This document shows positions 26,538 through 35,094 of a DNA stretch of 57,229 nucleotides, piece after piece. The first letter of the stretch is position 1. Each line of letters starts with the position of its first letter. The stretch comes from Thermoplasmatales archaeon (GTDB lineage Archaea; Thermoplasmatota; E2; DHVEG-1). The position numbers and the translations under genes are program-made. Below the pieces are notes generated by a model. It had not been told where the DNA came from and searched no databases. It saw only the letters and a program-made list of their open reading frames with translations. The stretch spans positions 1,791,436-1,848,664 of the forward strand of contig CP070724.1 in the NCBI GenBank assembly GCA_020350825.1, read 5' to 3'.

Positions 26538-26611
26538 CCTATGGAAAGATTTAAACTTAGAAAGTATATATTTACTTTACAGTATTTTAGTGTTTAAGGG
26601 AGGTAGAAAAA

Positions 26612-28231
26612 ATGAAAAAGAAAATATTAGGTGTTTTTGTATGTATGCTGTTGATTGCAACTGCACTTCCAGCAGTAGGAACTATAATAGATGTAATAAA
26701 CACAGAAAATAACACATTCACAATGATTAATGGAAAAGAGATAGCAATAGCACAGAATGGAATCATCCTTGATCAGGATCTCGATGTGAATGGTCAAGGG
26801 TATACTGTCATGCATATCTGGGGTTCGCACTATGAGATGGGGTATGCTCACGCTGAACTTCTTGACCAATATATTGTTTGTGGGATAAATGAAATGAAGT
26901 CCTATCTCGGAGAAGACTATAACCTCACTAGAGATATTATCGCTGATACTGTCTGGATGCCGCCCGAGATCGAGGATGAAATTGATGGAATGGTTGACAG
27001 CCTGGCAGTTACATATCCATCAGAGAACATAGATGAATTGGATCTAAAAGTAATCAACACATTTGGAGATTGGAATTATGCCGCCTGTCGAAGTCATACC
27101 TGTTGGGGCCGGTATGTTGCCGAGCCAATTAAGACTTTATCAACCCGTCGGCTGGACTATCCTGAGTTTCCTTTTACCCAAGATTCACATCACGTTCTCT
27201 GTGCTCGAGAACCTGATGATGGATCGGTACAGTGGGTAAACCTAGGACCTCCAGGGTATATAACTTCTCCCACAGGAGTGAACGAGTTTGGTACGCTTGT
27301 TTCTTCACACGATTATCAGTCATACAATTCTGACACATCACCAGGACGGATGCCTCGAATGGTTGCCTTCCGTCACGCTATGACTTATGCAACTGACCCA
27401 GACGTATCAACACACATTAACACAACTTTTAACGAGCTTCAAAACTATGAGATTATGACTGGAACATTTTTGAACTATTACGCCCCCGAAGGCAATGGTG
27501 GCGTTATGACAGCTAATCCTTACGCATCTGGTCCAGATTTCTGGCACCTACGAAGGCCAAACGAGAGTTGGCATCATGGAGAGGCAATGATTACAACAAA
27601 CGCATGGACAGATGGGTCATATACCCCACCGGATGAGAATTTTGGTGCAGATGCGTATTATGATAATGAAACACCTAAAACTCAGGAAAGCCACTGGGAT
27701 CTACTACGGGCATACAGCCCTAGTATGAACATGCATATGCTTAGTGTTTCTTATCGAGATCGTGGTAGTATGACTATCTGGGCTGACGGCCGGTTACCTG
27801 GCGGTGGTCATACATCTCGGATGGAGTATGAATGGAGCGACTTGTTTGATGCGGAATCGCCGTCAGCACCAGATATAGATGGTCCAAATAGTGGAAAAGC
27901 AGGGCAAGAATATGATTATGATTTCACTGCTACAGATCCAAATGGAGACGATGTCAAGTACTATATTGACTGGGGCGATGATAGCACAGAATGGACTGGC
28001 TTTTCTACATCTGGTACTCCCGTAACTGTGAGTCATACCTGGGCTAAAAAGGGTACTTATATAATCACAGCTTACGCCCAAGATGAGTATGGTCTTGAGG
28101 GTCCAGAGGGAACTCTAGAGGTTAGCATGCCAAGGAGCAAATCCTTCAATTTCAACTTCCCAATGCTAAATTGGTTGTTAGAACGGTTTCCAAATGTTTT
28201 CCCGCTACTACGACAAATATTAGGATTATAA
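26612..28231 (+). CDS. Secreted C45/phospholipase B-like Ntn hydrolase with PKD domain and FPxLR tag
   Basis: A 539-residue exported protein. The signal peptide (VCMLLIATALPAVGT) is nearly the same as at 36287. Residues about 45-415 look like the C45/phospholipase-B-like family of N-terminal nucleophile amidases: Cys159 in NYAACRSHTCWG aligns with the conserved C-x-x-x-x-x-W-G motif, followed by RRLDYP. In the family this Cys is exposed by self-cleavage. A PKD domain (about 418-505, DIDGPNSGKAGQEYDY, YYIDWGD) follows. The end ERFPNVFPLLRQILGL is the C-terminal tag. GGGAGG precedes the start. Confidence 0.78.
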   Translation: MKKKILGVFVCMLLIATALPAVGTIIDVINTENNTFTMINGKEIAIAQNGIILDQDLDVNGQGYTVMHIWGSHYEMGYAHAELLDQYIVCGINEMKSYLGEDYNLTRDIIADTVWMPPEIEDEIDGMVDSLAVTYPSENIDELDLKVINTFGDWNYAACRSHTCWGRYVAEPIKTLSTRRLDYPEFPFTQDSHHVLCAREPDDGSVQWVNLGPPGYITSPTGVNEFGTLVSSHDYQSYNSDTSPGRMPRMVAFRHAMTYATDPDVSTHINTTFNELQNYEIMTGTFLNYYAPEGNGGVMTANPYASGPDFWHLRRPNESWHHGEAMITTNAWTDGSYTPPDENFGADAYYDNETPKTQESHWDLLRAYSPSMNMHMLSVSYRDRGSMTIWADGRLPGGGHTSRMEYEWSDLFDAESPSAPDIDGPNSGKAGQEYDYDFTATDPNGDDVKYYIDWGDDSTEWTGFSTSGTPVTVSHTWAKKGTYIITAYAQDEYGLEGPEGTLEVSMPRSKSFNFNFPMLNWLLERFPNVFPLLRQILGL

Positions 28232-28258
28232 AACCAAAATCCTCTCTTCTTTTCTTTT

Positions 28259-28282
28259 TGTTACAGATGTTGCAATAAAATT
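28259..28282 (+). promoter_or_regulatory. Secretome promoter element, copy 6
   Basis: TGTTACAGATGTTGCAATAA plus AATT, then GGAAAGATTTAAAC as TATA region, with the same CTCTCTTC pyrimidine tract before it as copies 1, 2 and 5. It drives the gene pair at 28362 and 28738. Confidence 0.75.
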
Positions 28283-28361
28283 CCTATGGAAAGATTTAAA
28301 CTTAGATACCTTATTTATTATCTACCAAATATTTTTATTTGGAGGAACGGAGGCAAGAAAA

Positions 28362-28706
28362 ATGAAAAAGAAATTAATTATTGGAAGTCTTTTTGCAATT
28401 CTTATGCTGTTATTTCCAATGATATCTGCTGTTGAAATAAATACAAATGTTAAACCATTAGATGAATATACTGAAAAAATCTCTTTTATTAAAGGAAGGG
28501 TGATTGGGTATAATAGGACAGGATTTAGTATAAACATATCCTATGGAAACATTACTATTGTTGCATATACAACTAATGGTTTCTATACTAAGAATACAAA
28601 CCATGTTTATATAAGATTATTTCTAGGTTTTCTTTATAGTCGTACGGGTGGTTATCCTGTTGGGCGTTATGTTTGGGGTTTCGCAATTGGAAATATTGAA
28701 TGGTAA
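28362..28706 (+). CDS. Small exported protein ending in GNIEW, 114 aa
   Basis: Signal peptide (KKKLIIGSLFAILMLLFPMISA), then a beta-rich domain ending GFAIGNIEW. The partner gene at 2282 ends with the same motif and is likewise followed by a YQTTKS gene, so both units are copies. GGAGG sits at 28340-28344 and again at 28347-28351. Function unknown; the pairing suggests the two products act together. Confidence 0.65.
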   Translation: MKKKLIIGSLFAILMLLFPMISAVEINTNVKPLDEYTEKISFIKGRVIGYNRTGFSINISYGNITIVAYTTNGFYTKNTNHVYIRLFLGFLYSRTGGYPVGRYVWGFAIGNIEW

Positions 28707-28737
28707 TGATTTTAAAAAAAACTTATGAGGTGTAAAA

Positions 28738-29337
28738 ATGAAAAAGAAGATACTAATAGGTAGTATCATAGCTGTTGTAATACTTATTCTAGTGTCATTC
28801 GCAGGTGTAGTTGGTTATCAAACCACTAAATCATCTACTATTGTAAGGGCATCACCGTTGTTTAATATTAGAACTAACAGGGCGATAGATGAAGAAAGCA
28901 AAGATCTTACTTGTGAGTATATTGGTATAGGAAATACGCTCCCGTTTCCTGAACGGGATGATAAATCGGTATTAACACAGAAAGTTGTGAATAGAATCAG
29001 GTTAATGGATGATGAAACACTTGAGAGATTCATTGCCTATCTTATCAACAACGCAAGAAAAGATAAAAGGTTAAATGATATAAATCCTGATAGAATAAGA
29101 GAATCACTTTATCAGGTTAGAAATAGTAATAAACCAGTACCTATATTTGAGGATGACACAGCCAATACCATTATTCCGTACACAGCATGTTGTACAATTA
29201 ATTACGGGATTAAAGGGATTCTTGCATGTATTTTATTTTTCCCATTGTTACCATTCATAATGTTCATGATATTATTTTGGGGAAATCAAGCCTCACCTTG
29301 GACATTACTCATTTGTCCTCCTCAACCCACCCGTTAA
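28738..29337 (+). CDS. YQTTKS-family exported/membrane protein, paralog 3
   Basis: Same layout as 2702 and 3378: membrane segment, GVVGYQTTKSS, RTNRAIDEESKDLTC, LPFPER, helices, a Cys pair (TACCTI) and a hydrophobic end (GILACILFFPLLPFIMFMI). The block 28851-28907 is identical to 2812-2868. The start is supported by TGAGGTG. A leader plus Cys-containing hydrophobic tail is a layout seen in some bacteriocin precursors, but no processing site is visible and I would not claim it. Function unknown. Confidence 0.7.
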   Translation: MKKKILIGSIIAVVILILVSFAGVVGYQTTKSSTIVRASPLFNIRTNRAIDEESKDLTCEYIGIGNTLPFPERDDKSVLTQKVVNRIRLMDDETLERFIAYLINNARKDKRLNDINPDRIRESLYQVRNSNKPVPIFEDDTANTIIPYTACCTINYGIKGILACILFFPLLPFIMFMILFWGNQASPWTLLICPPQPTR

Positions 29338-29345
29338 GAAATCAT

Positions 29346-29367
29346 AGATTCTTCTGGGCTAAAAACC
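29346..29367 (+). repeat. AGATTCTTCTG-type intergenic repeat, copy 3
   Basis: AGATTCTTCTGGGCTAAAAA plus CC, 9 bases after the stop of the third YQTTKS gene. It is followed by AATATTGGCAGTAAA, as with copy 2. Confidence 0.55.
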
Positions 29368-29463
29368 AAAAAAATATTGGCAGTAAATATTGTTCGATGT
29401 ATGTTTTTTTGTTGGTTGGATGTATTTTCATATGTTTACCATAATCTGAGGAGGTTAAAGTAG

Positions 29464-29691
29464 ATGAGAGGAGAAATTATTTCGTGGAGGCCAGCTGGAT
29501 GGGGCTTTATTGAAAAAAATGAATCAGAGGAATTATCTTTCAGGGGTAGACAGATTTTCCTGCATATTCATAACTGGGAGGGTTCTTGTAAGCCAGAAAT
29601 TGGAATGATGGTTTTCTTTAAGATTGGGCATGACAAGCAAGGTAGAGAATGTGCAGTAAATGTGAAACCAGTATCAGAAGAGGCATACTAA
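29464..29691 (+). CDS. Cold-shock-domain-like RNA-binding protein
   Basis: A 75-residue OB-fold protein reading RGEIISWRPAGWGFIEKN and IFLHIHNWEG, which matches the CSD pattern (G.I..W....GFI, then FLH). RNP-type aromatic residues are present. GAGGAGG precedes the start at 29448-29454. It probably binds single-stranded RNA or DNA. It is the first gene of a stretch that leads to the integrase. Confidence 0.75.
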   Translation: MRGEIISWRPAGWGFIEKNESEELSFRGRQIFLHIHNWEGSCKPEIGMMVFFKIGHDKQGRECAVNVKPVSEEAY

Positions 29692-29724
29692 TCATTTGTT
29701 TTATGTTTTTTTCTAGGAGATATA

Positions 29725-29907
29725 ATGGGCATAAGTAAGATAGACCAATTTGGACTCGGATCTAAGGTTCTTAAATTAAAGGATGAAGGACATTCATTTG
29801 ATATAATTTCAAAGATAATTTCTGATGAAGCAGGTATAACTATCTCGAGGGGAGCTGTAGATAGATACCTGAAGAAAGGTCAGTACGATGAACTGCACAA
29901 GTTATAG
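29725..29907 (+). CDS. Helix-turn-helix protein, N-terminal part (ends at in-frame TAG)
   Basis: A 60-residue frame with a homeodomain-like HTH (GSKVLKLKDEGHSFDIISKI and AGITISRGAVDRYLKKG). It stops at TAG 29905-29907, yet the same frame goes on without another stop to 30186. It is thus either a short DNA-binding protein or the front half of a 153-residue protein broken by a nonsense mutation. GGAGAT lies just upstream. Confidence 0.55.
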   Translation: MGISKIDQFGLGSKVLKLKDEGHSFDIISKIISDEAGITISRGAVDRYLKKGQYDELHKL

Positions 29908-29946
29908 GATACAATCAGAAAATTCTATGAAAGATTTGAGAATAAG

Positions 29947-30186
29947 ATGCTGAAACACTTAACCTTTGAGGAACGAAATTATTTATCAAAGTCACTTCAA
30001 GAGTCACTTAGAGGGATTGGGGATACTAGGGAATATATTAATGGTATCATGGATGAAACTACGGAGATTAGACGATGGTTGAGAGATGACGTAGCAGGTG
30101 GAATGATTCTCATTGGCGAAAAACACATGGATGCAGATGGCATGAAGGAGTTAAAGGAACTGATTAAGAAATTATTATGTAATTAA
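29947..30186 (+). CDS. C-terminal part of the HTH gene or separate small helical protein
   Basis: This frame is in phase with 29725 and separated only by TAG and 13 codons (DTIRKFYERFENK). The sequence is helical and charged (FEERNYLSKSLQESLRGIGD). No ribosome site is seen before ATG 29947, which favours its being the tail of an interrupted gene. The combined protein would be an HTH plus coiled-coil regulator next to an integrase. Confidence 0.45.
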   Translation: MLKHLTFEERNYLSKSLQESLRGIGDTREYINGIMDETTEIRRWLRDDVAGGMILIGEKHMDADGMKELKELIKKLLCN

Positions 30187-30314
30187 CACGTTAGAAGCGT
30201 GAAATTTCACGGTAAAATATGGTTTTAACACGGTGAAATGGGGATTTTAACACGGGCTGGCGTGTTGAATTTGAGGTCTAGAAACATGGATTATACACTC
30301 AATACAGCGTGTTA
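30183..30314. repeat. TTAACACG iteron-like cluster
   Basis: TTAACACG occurs at 30183-30190, 30225-30232 and 30247-30254; the last two are 22 bp apart (two helical turns) and both lie in TTTTAACACGG. Inverted copies CGTGTT lie at 30261 and CGTGTTA at 30308. The block sits upstream of the histone-like and integrase genes and could be an operator, recombination arm-site array or replication iterons. The remaining bases to 30584 hold a TATA box (ATGTTATATAAAG) and GGAGGAT before 30585. Confidence 0.55.
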
Positions 30315-30584
30315 TTGTAGTTAAGTAACTAAACACTGAAATTGAATTTGAAGGTGAATTTAATCCTTCTTTATGTTCACCATCAGGAGAGATTTCACGT
30401 AAGGCAAATTACATGTAGTACTAGATATAGGGGAGGGGAAAAGCCATAGCTTCTACAACCGACTTGAGGATATAACAAGAAGATAGGGGGATTCCCACAC
30501 ATAATTCCTTCAAAATATGTATATGTATATTGGTAAGTAAATTTCACATGTTTTCATGTTATATAAAGTAGTATAGGAGGATAG

Positions 30585-30893
30585 ATGGAAGAAATATCAT
30601 ATAACACCATATATCGACTATTGAAATATCATATCAAGAATCCAATCACCAGAGAATATGTATACTACGTTAAGAAGCACCTAGAAGAAATCATTAAACA
30701 AATTGCAGAAGAAAGTATTATTGAACTGAATTGTATCAATGAATTAAGGAGATTCCACAATCTACCACCACTTAAGAGAATACACACTACAAAAGTATTA
30801 AATACGCATTATTCCTATGCAGGTATTGGTAAAACAGGAGACGACCAAACAAAGGCGAGAACTGTTTTATCACAGGCAGTTGAGATCACATGA
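30585..30893 (+). CDS. Possible histone-fold-like DNA-binding protein
   Basis: A 102-residue helical protein. The segment SYNTIYRLLKYH, then PITREYVYYVKKHLEEIIKQIAEE, then LPPLKRI, recalls the helix-loop-long helix-loop pattern of archaeal histones, though with a longer second loop. It overlaps the integrase gene start by 4 bases (30890-30893), so it is translationally coupled and may assist recombination, like an accessory factor. The assignment is tentative. Confidence 0.5.
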   Translation: MEEISYNTIYRLLKYHIKNPITREYVYYVKKHLEEIIKQIAEESIIELNCINELRRFHNLPPLKRIHTTKVLNTHYSYAGIGKTGDDQTKARTVLSQAVEIT

Positions 30894-31912
30894 ACCAAAC
30901 TAGTTGCCTAAAGAAATTTGAGGACTATCTACTATCTAGAGGCAAATCAAAGTCAACGACCAAGGTCTACACCATAGCAATCACTCAATTCCTAAATCAC
31001 ATCAACAAAGACTCCAAGAACATCAATATATCAGACATTGAATCATATTGTAAATATACTAGACAAGTCTATCACAGCAACTCATTAACCCCTAAATTCT
31101 CAGCAATCAAGAACTTTCTAAAATCTCAGAAACGATACGATTTACTAGAAAAACTCAATGAAGAGGAACTACTCAAACCACCAAAAATAATAATCCCAGA
31201 TAAGGAAGTATTAACTAAGAAGGAAGTACAACAAATATTCGATGCCAGTAAACATAATCTCAGAGACCATGCTATTCTAAAAACTCTCTATTACACAACA
31301 CAACGGAGAGGAAGCATAATTGACATCAAGATATCCGATATCAAACAAGACATAGATGAGATACACATTAGGGCTAAAGGAGACAGAGAATACGATGTAG
31401 ATATCAACCCAGAAGCATTACAAGCTATCAAAGAATATCTAAAGGTAAGACCAGAACCCAAAAAGGGACATGAAGATGTACTATTTCTAAGTGATTGGGG
31501 GACACAATTAACAGGATGTCGAGTATGGCAAATCGTAAAAGAATGCGGAGTAAAAGCGGGTATTAAAAAAAGAGTATATCCACATCTATTTAGAACTACA
31601 TCAATCACACATCTAGATGCAATGGGCATGACAGAACACCAGATAATACGACAATCTGGACACGCAAATACCAAGTCTCTAAAAACGTATATCAGACCAG
31701 ATAAGGAAATGGTAAAGACCAAGGTTCGAGATGCTCTATCATTAACAAAACAACTACCACGAACACCTAAGAAAGAACAAGAATCCAAAACACTTGATAA
31801 GACCACAAATGAAAACGACAAAACAGATCAATACATTGCTAGACTAGAAGAAAGAATACAGAACCTAGAAAGAAGGCTACGAGATAAGGAAAACGGTTAT
31901 ATGTATGGGTGA
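30890..31912 (+). CDS. Tyrosine recombinase/integrase
   Basis: A 340-residue recombinase with an N-terminal SAM-like core-binding domain (residues about 1-95) and a catalytic domain. Catalytic residues are visible: Arg in TTQRRGSI, His and Arg in PHLFRTT, His in SGHANTKSL and Tyr in KTYIRP. A coiled-coil tail (ARLEERIQNLERRLRD) follows. Length and motifs fit the XerA/phage-type family. It suggests that 29464-31912 is, or was, an integrated element. No attachment site could be seen. Confidence 0.85.
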   Translation: MNQTSCLKKFEDYLLSRGKSKSTTKVYTIAITQFLNHINKDSKNINISDIESYCKYTRQVYHSNSLTPKFSAIKNFLKSQKRYDLLEKLNEEELLKPPKIIIPDKEVLTKKEVQQIFDASKHNLRDHAILKTLYYTTQRRGSIIDIKISDIKQDIDEIHIRAKGDREYDVDINPEALQAIKEYLKVRPEPKKGHEDVLFLSDWGTQLTGCRVWQIVKECGVKAGIKKRVYPHLFRTTSITHLDAMGMTEHQIIRQSGHANTKSLKTYIRPDKEMVKTKVRDALSLTKQLPRTPKKEQESKTLDKTTNENDKTDQYIARLEERIQNLERRLRDKENGYMYG

Positions 31913-31925
31913 GCAAGACTCATCC

Positions 31926-31945
31926 ACTCCTCAATAGGAGTATTT
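31926..31945 (+). terminator. Terminator hairpin after integrase
   Basis: ACTCCT-CAAT-AGGAGT (31926-31941) followed by ATTTT, right after the integrase stop. A six-base-pair stem with a four-base loop and a T run is a simple intrinsic terminator shape. Confidence 0.5.
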
Positions 31946-32082
31946 TACAAAATAACCAGGTAATTCTACATAATACTAAAATACGGACTTATCATTTAAA
32001 AAAAATTTACAAAAAGTATAATACATGAAAATGTATTAAGGGGCATTGTTTCCATTAGCTTTCTACTGGGTGGGGCATAATA

Positions 32083-32937
32083 TTGAAGTCGCACAATGAT
32101 GAGCTTATTAAAAAGTTGAACTTAATAGCAGTAAAAATCAGAAAACACGTAATTGAAATGCTTTATAAGGCAAAATCAGGGCATCCTGGAGGTTCATTAT
32201 CTGCCGTTGATGCAATTGTTACTTTGTATTTCAATCATATGAAACATAACGCAAAAAAACCCGATGACCCAGATAGAGACCGCTTTATTTTAAGTAAGGG
32301 ACATGCTGTTCCAACTCTTTATGCGGTTCTTGCCGAATACGGCTATTTTGATGTTAAAGAATTAAAACGTTTGAGGGAAATAAACTGTATGTTGCAAGGA
32401 CATCCAGAATGCCGGCATATTCCAGGTATTGAAGCATCTACAGGTTCTCTTGGTCATGGACTCTCTTTTGCAAATGGTGTCGCTCTGGCCGGTAAACTTG
32501 ATAAAAAAGAGTATAACGTCTATGTAATGTTAGGAGATGGGGAAACAGATGAAGGGCAGATTTGGGAGGCAGCATCTGCTGCATCTCATTACAAACTGAA
32601 CAACTTAACTGGTCTTTTAGACAGGAATTTCTTACAGATAGATGGAAATACAGAAGATGTTCTACGACTAGAATCAGTACGAGAACGATGGAGTTCTTTT
32701 GGATGGAATGTTATCGAAATTGACGGACATGACATACGACAGATAATTGATGCACTTCATGAAGCTGATGAACGCGAAAACCAACCAACTATGATTATTT
32801 TAAGTACTGTTAAAGGTAAGGGCGTTTCTTTTATGGAAAATAATGTTGATTTTCATGGTGTTCCTCCAAATGAGTTAGAGTATAAACTTGCCATCAGAGA
32901 ACTCGATACTTTACAAAGAAAATTGGAGGGAATCTAA
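32083..32937 (+). CDS. Transketolase, N-terminal (TPP-binding) subunit
   Basis: A 284-residue half of transketolase, split in two genes as in many archaea. It holds the pyrophosphate and Mg-binding region (GDGETDEGQIWEA) and the GHPGGSLS block. The start is TTG 32083 with GGGTGGGG upstream (32067-32074). The stop overlaps the next ATG by one base (TAATG), so both halves are made together. It transfers two-carbon units between sugar phosphates, supplying pentoses. Confidence 0.9.
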   Translation: MKSHNDELIKKLNLIAVKIRKHVIEMLYKAKSGHPGGSLSAVDAIVTLYFNHMKHNAKKPDDPDRDRFILSKGHAVPTLYAVLAEYGYFDVKELKRLREINCMLQGHPECRHIPGIEASTGSLGHGLSFANGVALAGKLDKKEYNVYVMLGDGETDEGQIWEAASAASHYKLNNLTGLLDRNFLQIDGNTEDVLRLESVRERWSSFGWNVIEIDGHDIRQIIDALHEADERENQPTMIILSTVKGKGVSFMENNVDFHGVPPNELEYKLAIRELDTLQRKLEGI

Positions 32938-33881
32938 TGAGCAAAGTAATGGAAAATCCAAGAAATGCTTACGGAGAAACTCTTGTTGAACTAGGTAAAA
33001 AATATCCTGATCTTGTGGTATTAGATGCAGATCTCTCCAAATCAACAAAGACTATAATGTTTGCTAAAAAATATCCTGACAGATTTTTTGAAATGGGTAT
33101 CGCAGAAGCAAACATGATATCAACTGCAGCTGGACTTGCTTCATGTGGGAAAATATCATTCGCTTCCACATTTGCCGTATTTGCAACAGGTAGAGTATAT
33201 GATCAGATACGTATGGATATTGCTTACTCCAATGCAAATGTCAAGATATTTGCAACCCATGGCGGTATTAGTGTAGGGAAAGATGGTGCAAGCCATCAGA
33301 TGATCGAGGATATTGCACTTATGAGAGTACTTCCCAATATGGTGGTTTTTGCACCTAGTGATGCTACACAGACAAGAAGAATCGTAGAACTAATGGCAGC
33401 AAAATATGGACCAATGTATGCACGAGTGGGACGCGCTAATGCTCCATTGATCTATAAAAAAGATGATTTAAAAGATATTAAAATTGGTAAGGGAATTATA
33501 ACCAAGGATGGAGATGACGTAAGCATTATCGCTTGTGGAACAATGGTTGATTATGCCCTTGATACAAGAAAACTATTATCAAATGATGGTATAAAAGCAC
33601 GTGTAATTGATATGCATACCATTAAACCAATTGATAAAAAACTTGTTCTTAAATGTGCAAAAGAAACAAATGCTATGTTAACAGCTGAGGAACATTCTGT
33701 CATCGGTGGTCTAGGAAGTGCTGTTTCAGAGATACTTGCAGAAAAAGGCTGTTCTTGTAAGTTTAGAAGAATGGGAATACAAGATATGTTTTGTGAATCT
33801 GGAGAACCAAAGGATTTATTTACTAAATATGGGCTGAGTGCAGATCATATTGCAAAAACAGTTAAAGAATTATTAAAATAA
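32937..33881 (+). CDS. Transketolase, C-terminal (pyrimidine-binding) subunit
   Basis: The 314-residue partner of the preceding gene. It carries the pyrimidine-binding domain (ADLSKSTKT, FEMGIAEANMISTAAGLA) and the C-terminal domain (TAEEHSVIGGLGSAV). The ribosome site GGAGGGA is inside the end of the upstream gene. Length is normal for archaeal split transketolases. Confidence 0.9.
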   Translation: MSKVMENPRNAYGETLVELGKKYPDLVVLDADLSKSTKTIMFAKKYPDRFFEMGIAEANMISTAAGLASCGKISFASTFAVFATGRVYDQIRMDIAYSNANVKIFATHGGISVGKDGASHQMIEDIALMRVLPNMVVFAPSDATQTRRIVELMAAKYGPMYARVGRANAPLIYKKDDLKDIKIGKGIITKDGDDVSIIACGTMVDYALDTRKLLSNDGIKARVIDMHTIKPIDKKLVLKCAKETNAMLTAEEHSVIGGLGSAVSEILAEKGCSCKFRRMGIQDMFCESGEPKDLFTKYGLSADHIAKTVKELLK

Positions 33882-33894
33882 TGCATTTCTCTAT

Positions 33895-35007
33895 TTATTG
33901 TCTCCAGATTACTATTGTTAAAATATCTTCATCTTTTAATTTGTGGTCTAATCCGGCCTTTTGAACATCGTGCTTTGCAGAGGGACCAGAAACCGTTGCG
34001 TATCTAAATTTTCTTTTAAAATCACGATGAAGTTTTCTACATGCATCCTCTATCAAATCCCCTTCGTGCAATATCAAAGGTTCATCGTAATCGGTTTGCT
34101 TTCCAACAGGTTTCATATATATTCGGATGAGTTTTAGATGGGAAAAGATGTTTTCTCTGAGTATATTCAAACCCTCCTCCTTTTCAGCAGATATTGTTAA
34201 TACACTCCATCCTTTATCTGTTAGTTCTATTACTGTTTCATTAAGTTTTTGTGTGGTAATAAGATCTTTTTTGTTGATAACAACTAATGCTGGCACATAG
34301 ACTCTATTTCGAGAAAATGAATCAATTAATTGATCTTCAGTAATATCCTCACGTAAGGTTATATCTGCATTTATTACAAATTCAGAGGCTATAGACTTAA
34401 TGAGATTTTCATTTAGATAGGTAAGGTTAGTTGTTGAATTTACTGTAATGCCTCCCTGTCTTTTTTTTGTAACAACAACATCAGGATTTTTTTTATTTAA
34501 CCGTAATCCCGCACCATATAATTCCCTCTCAATTAGTCCAAGATGTTTTACACACTGCACATCTATCATTAACAGTAACAAATCAACATTTCTTATAGCT
34601 GATAGAATCTCTCTTCCACGACCCTTTCCTTTCGACGCGCCTTCTATAAGGCCAGGTAAATCTAATAATTGTATATCTGCTCCTTTGTACTTCATTATAC
34701 CTGGAATTGCTTGTAATGTGGTAAAATCATAATCCCCTATCTTACTTGTAGCACCTGTCAATCGATTTAAAAGGGTGCTTTTTCCAACATTTGGATAACC
34801 TATAATACCAACTGTAGCATCACCTGATTTTTTAATAGAAAATCCTTTTCTTTTTGCAGCGGCGCTTTTTTGTTTCTCAGCTTCTCCTTTTAGTCTTGCA
34901 ATCTTAGCTTTTAGTTTTCCGATATGGTGTTCAGTAGCCTTATTTTTTTGTGTATTAAAGATTTCATCTTCTATTGCTTTGATTTGTTCTTCTATCGAGG
35001 AACCCAT
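33895..35007 (-). CDS. DRG-family GTP-binding protein with TGS domain
   Basis: A 370-residue Obg-related GTPase: Lys-rich helical N terminus (QKSAAAKRKGF), G1 GYPNVGKST, DLPGLIEGAS as G3, and NKKD as G4. The C-terminal TGS-type domain follows (about 290-370, ending LKDEDILTIVIWRQ). DRG proteins associate with ribosomes in eukaryotes. It converges on the transketolase genes with a 13-base gap. Confidence 0.9.
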   Translation of the reverse strand: MGSSIEEQIKAIEDEIFNTQKNKATEHHIGKLKAKIARLKGEAEKQKSAAAKRKGFSIKKSGDATVGIIGYPNVGKSTLLNRLTGATSKIGDYDFTTLQAIPGIMKYKGADIQLLDLPGLIEGASKGKGRGREILSAIRNVDLLLLMIDVQCVKHLGLIERELYGAGLRLNKKNPDVVVTKKRQGGITVNSTTNLTYLNENLIKSIASEFVINADITLREDITEDQLIDSFSRNRVYVPALVVINKKDLITTQKLNETVIELTDKGWSVLTISAEKEEGLNILRENIFSHLKLIRIYMKPVGKQTDYDEPLILHEGDLIEDACRKLHRDFKRKFRYATVSGPSAKHDVQKAGLDHKLKDEDILTIVIWRQ

Positions 35008-35094
35008 GTTTCTATCCTAGCAAATGTAGATTTACTTTATAAAACACGTGTTAGATAATTATTCCTATAACAGAACCTATTTTTAAGTAAAAGT

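Noticed and set aside
28738..29337. Bacteriocin (halocin-like) precursor
   Set aside because: Only the general layout fits; there is no processing motif, no immunity or export gene beside it, and the Cys spacing differs among paralogs.
30183..30314. CRISPR array
   Set aside because: Repeats are 8 bp long, irregularly spaced and in both orientations; no spacers of constant length and no cas genes.
31291..31821. 176-codon minus-strand frame inside the integrase
   Set aside because: Antisense of the catalytic domain, with no domain or start signal; the plus strand has all recombinase motifs.
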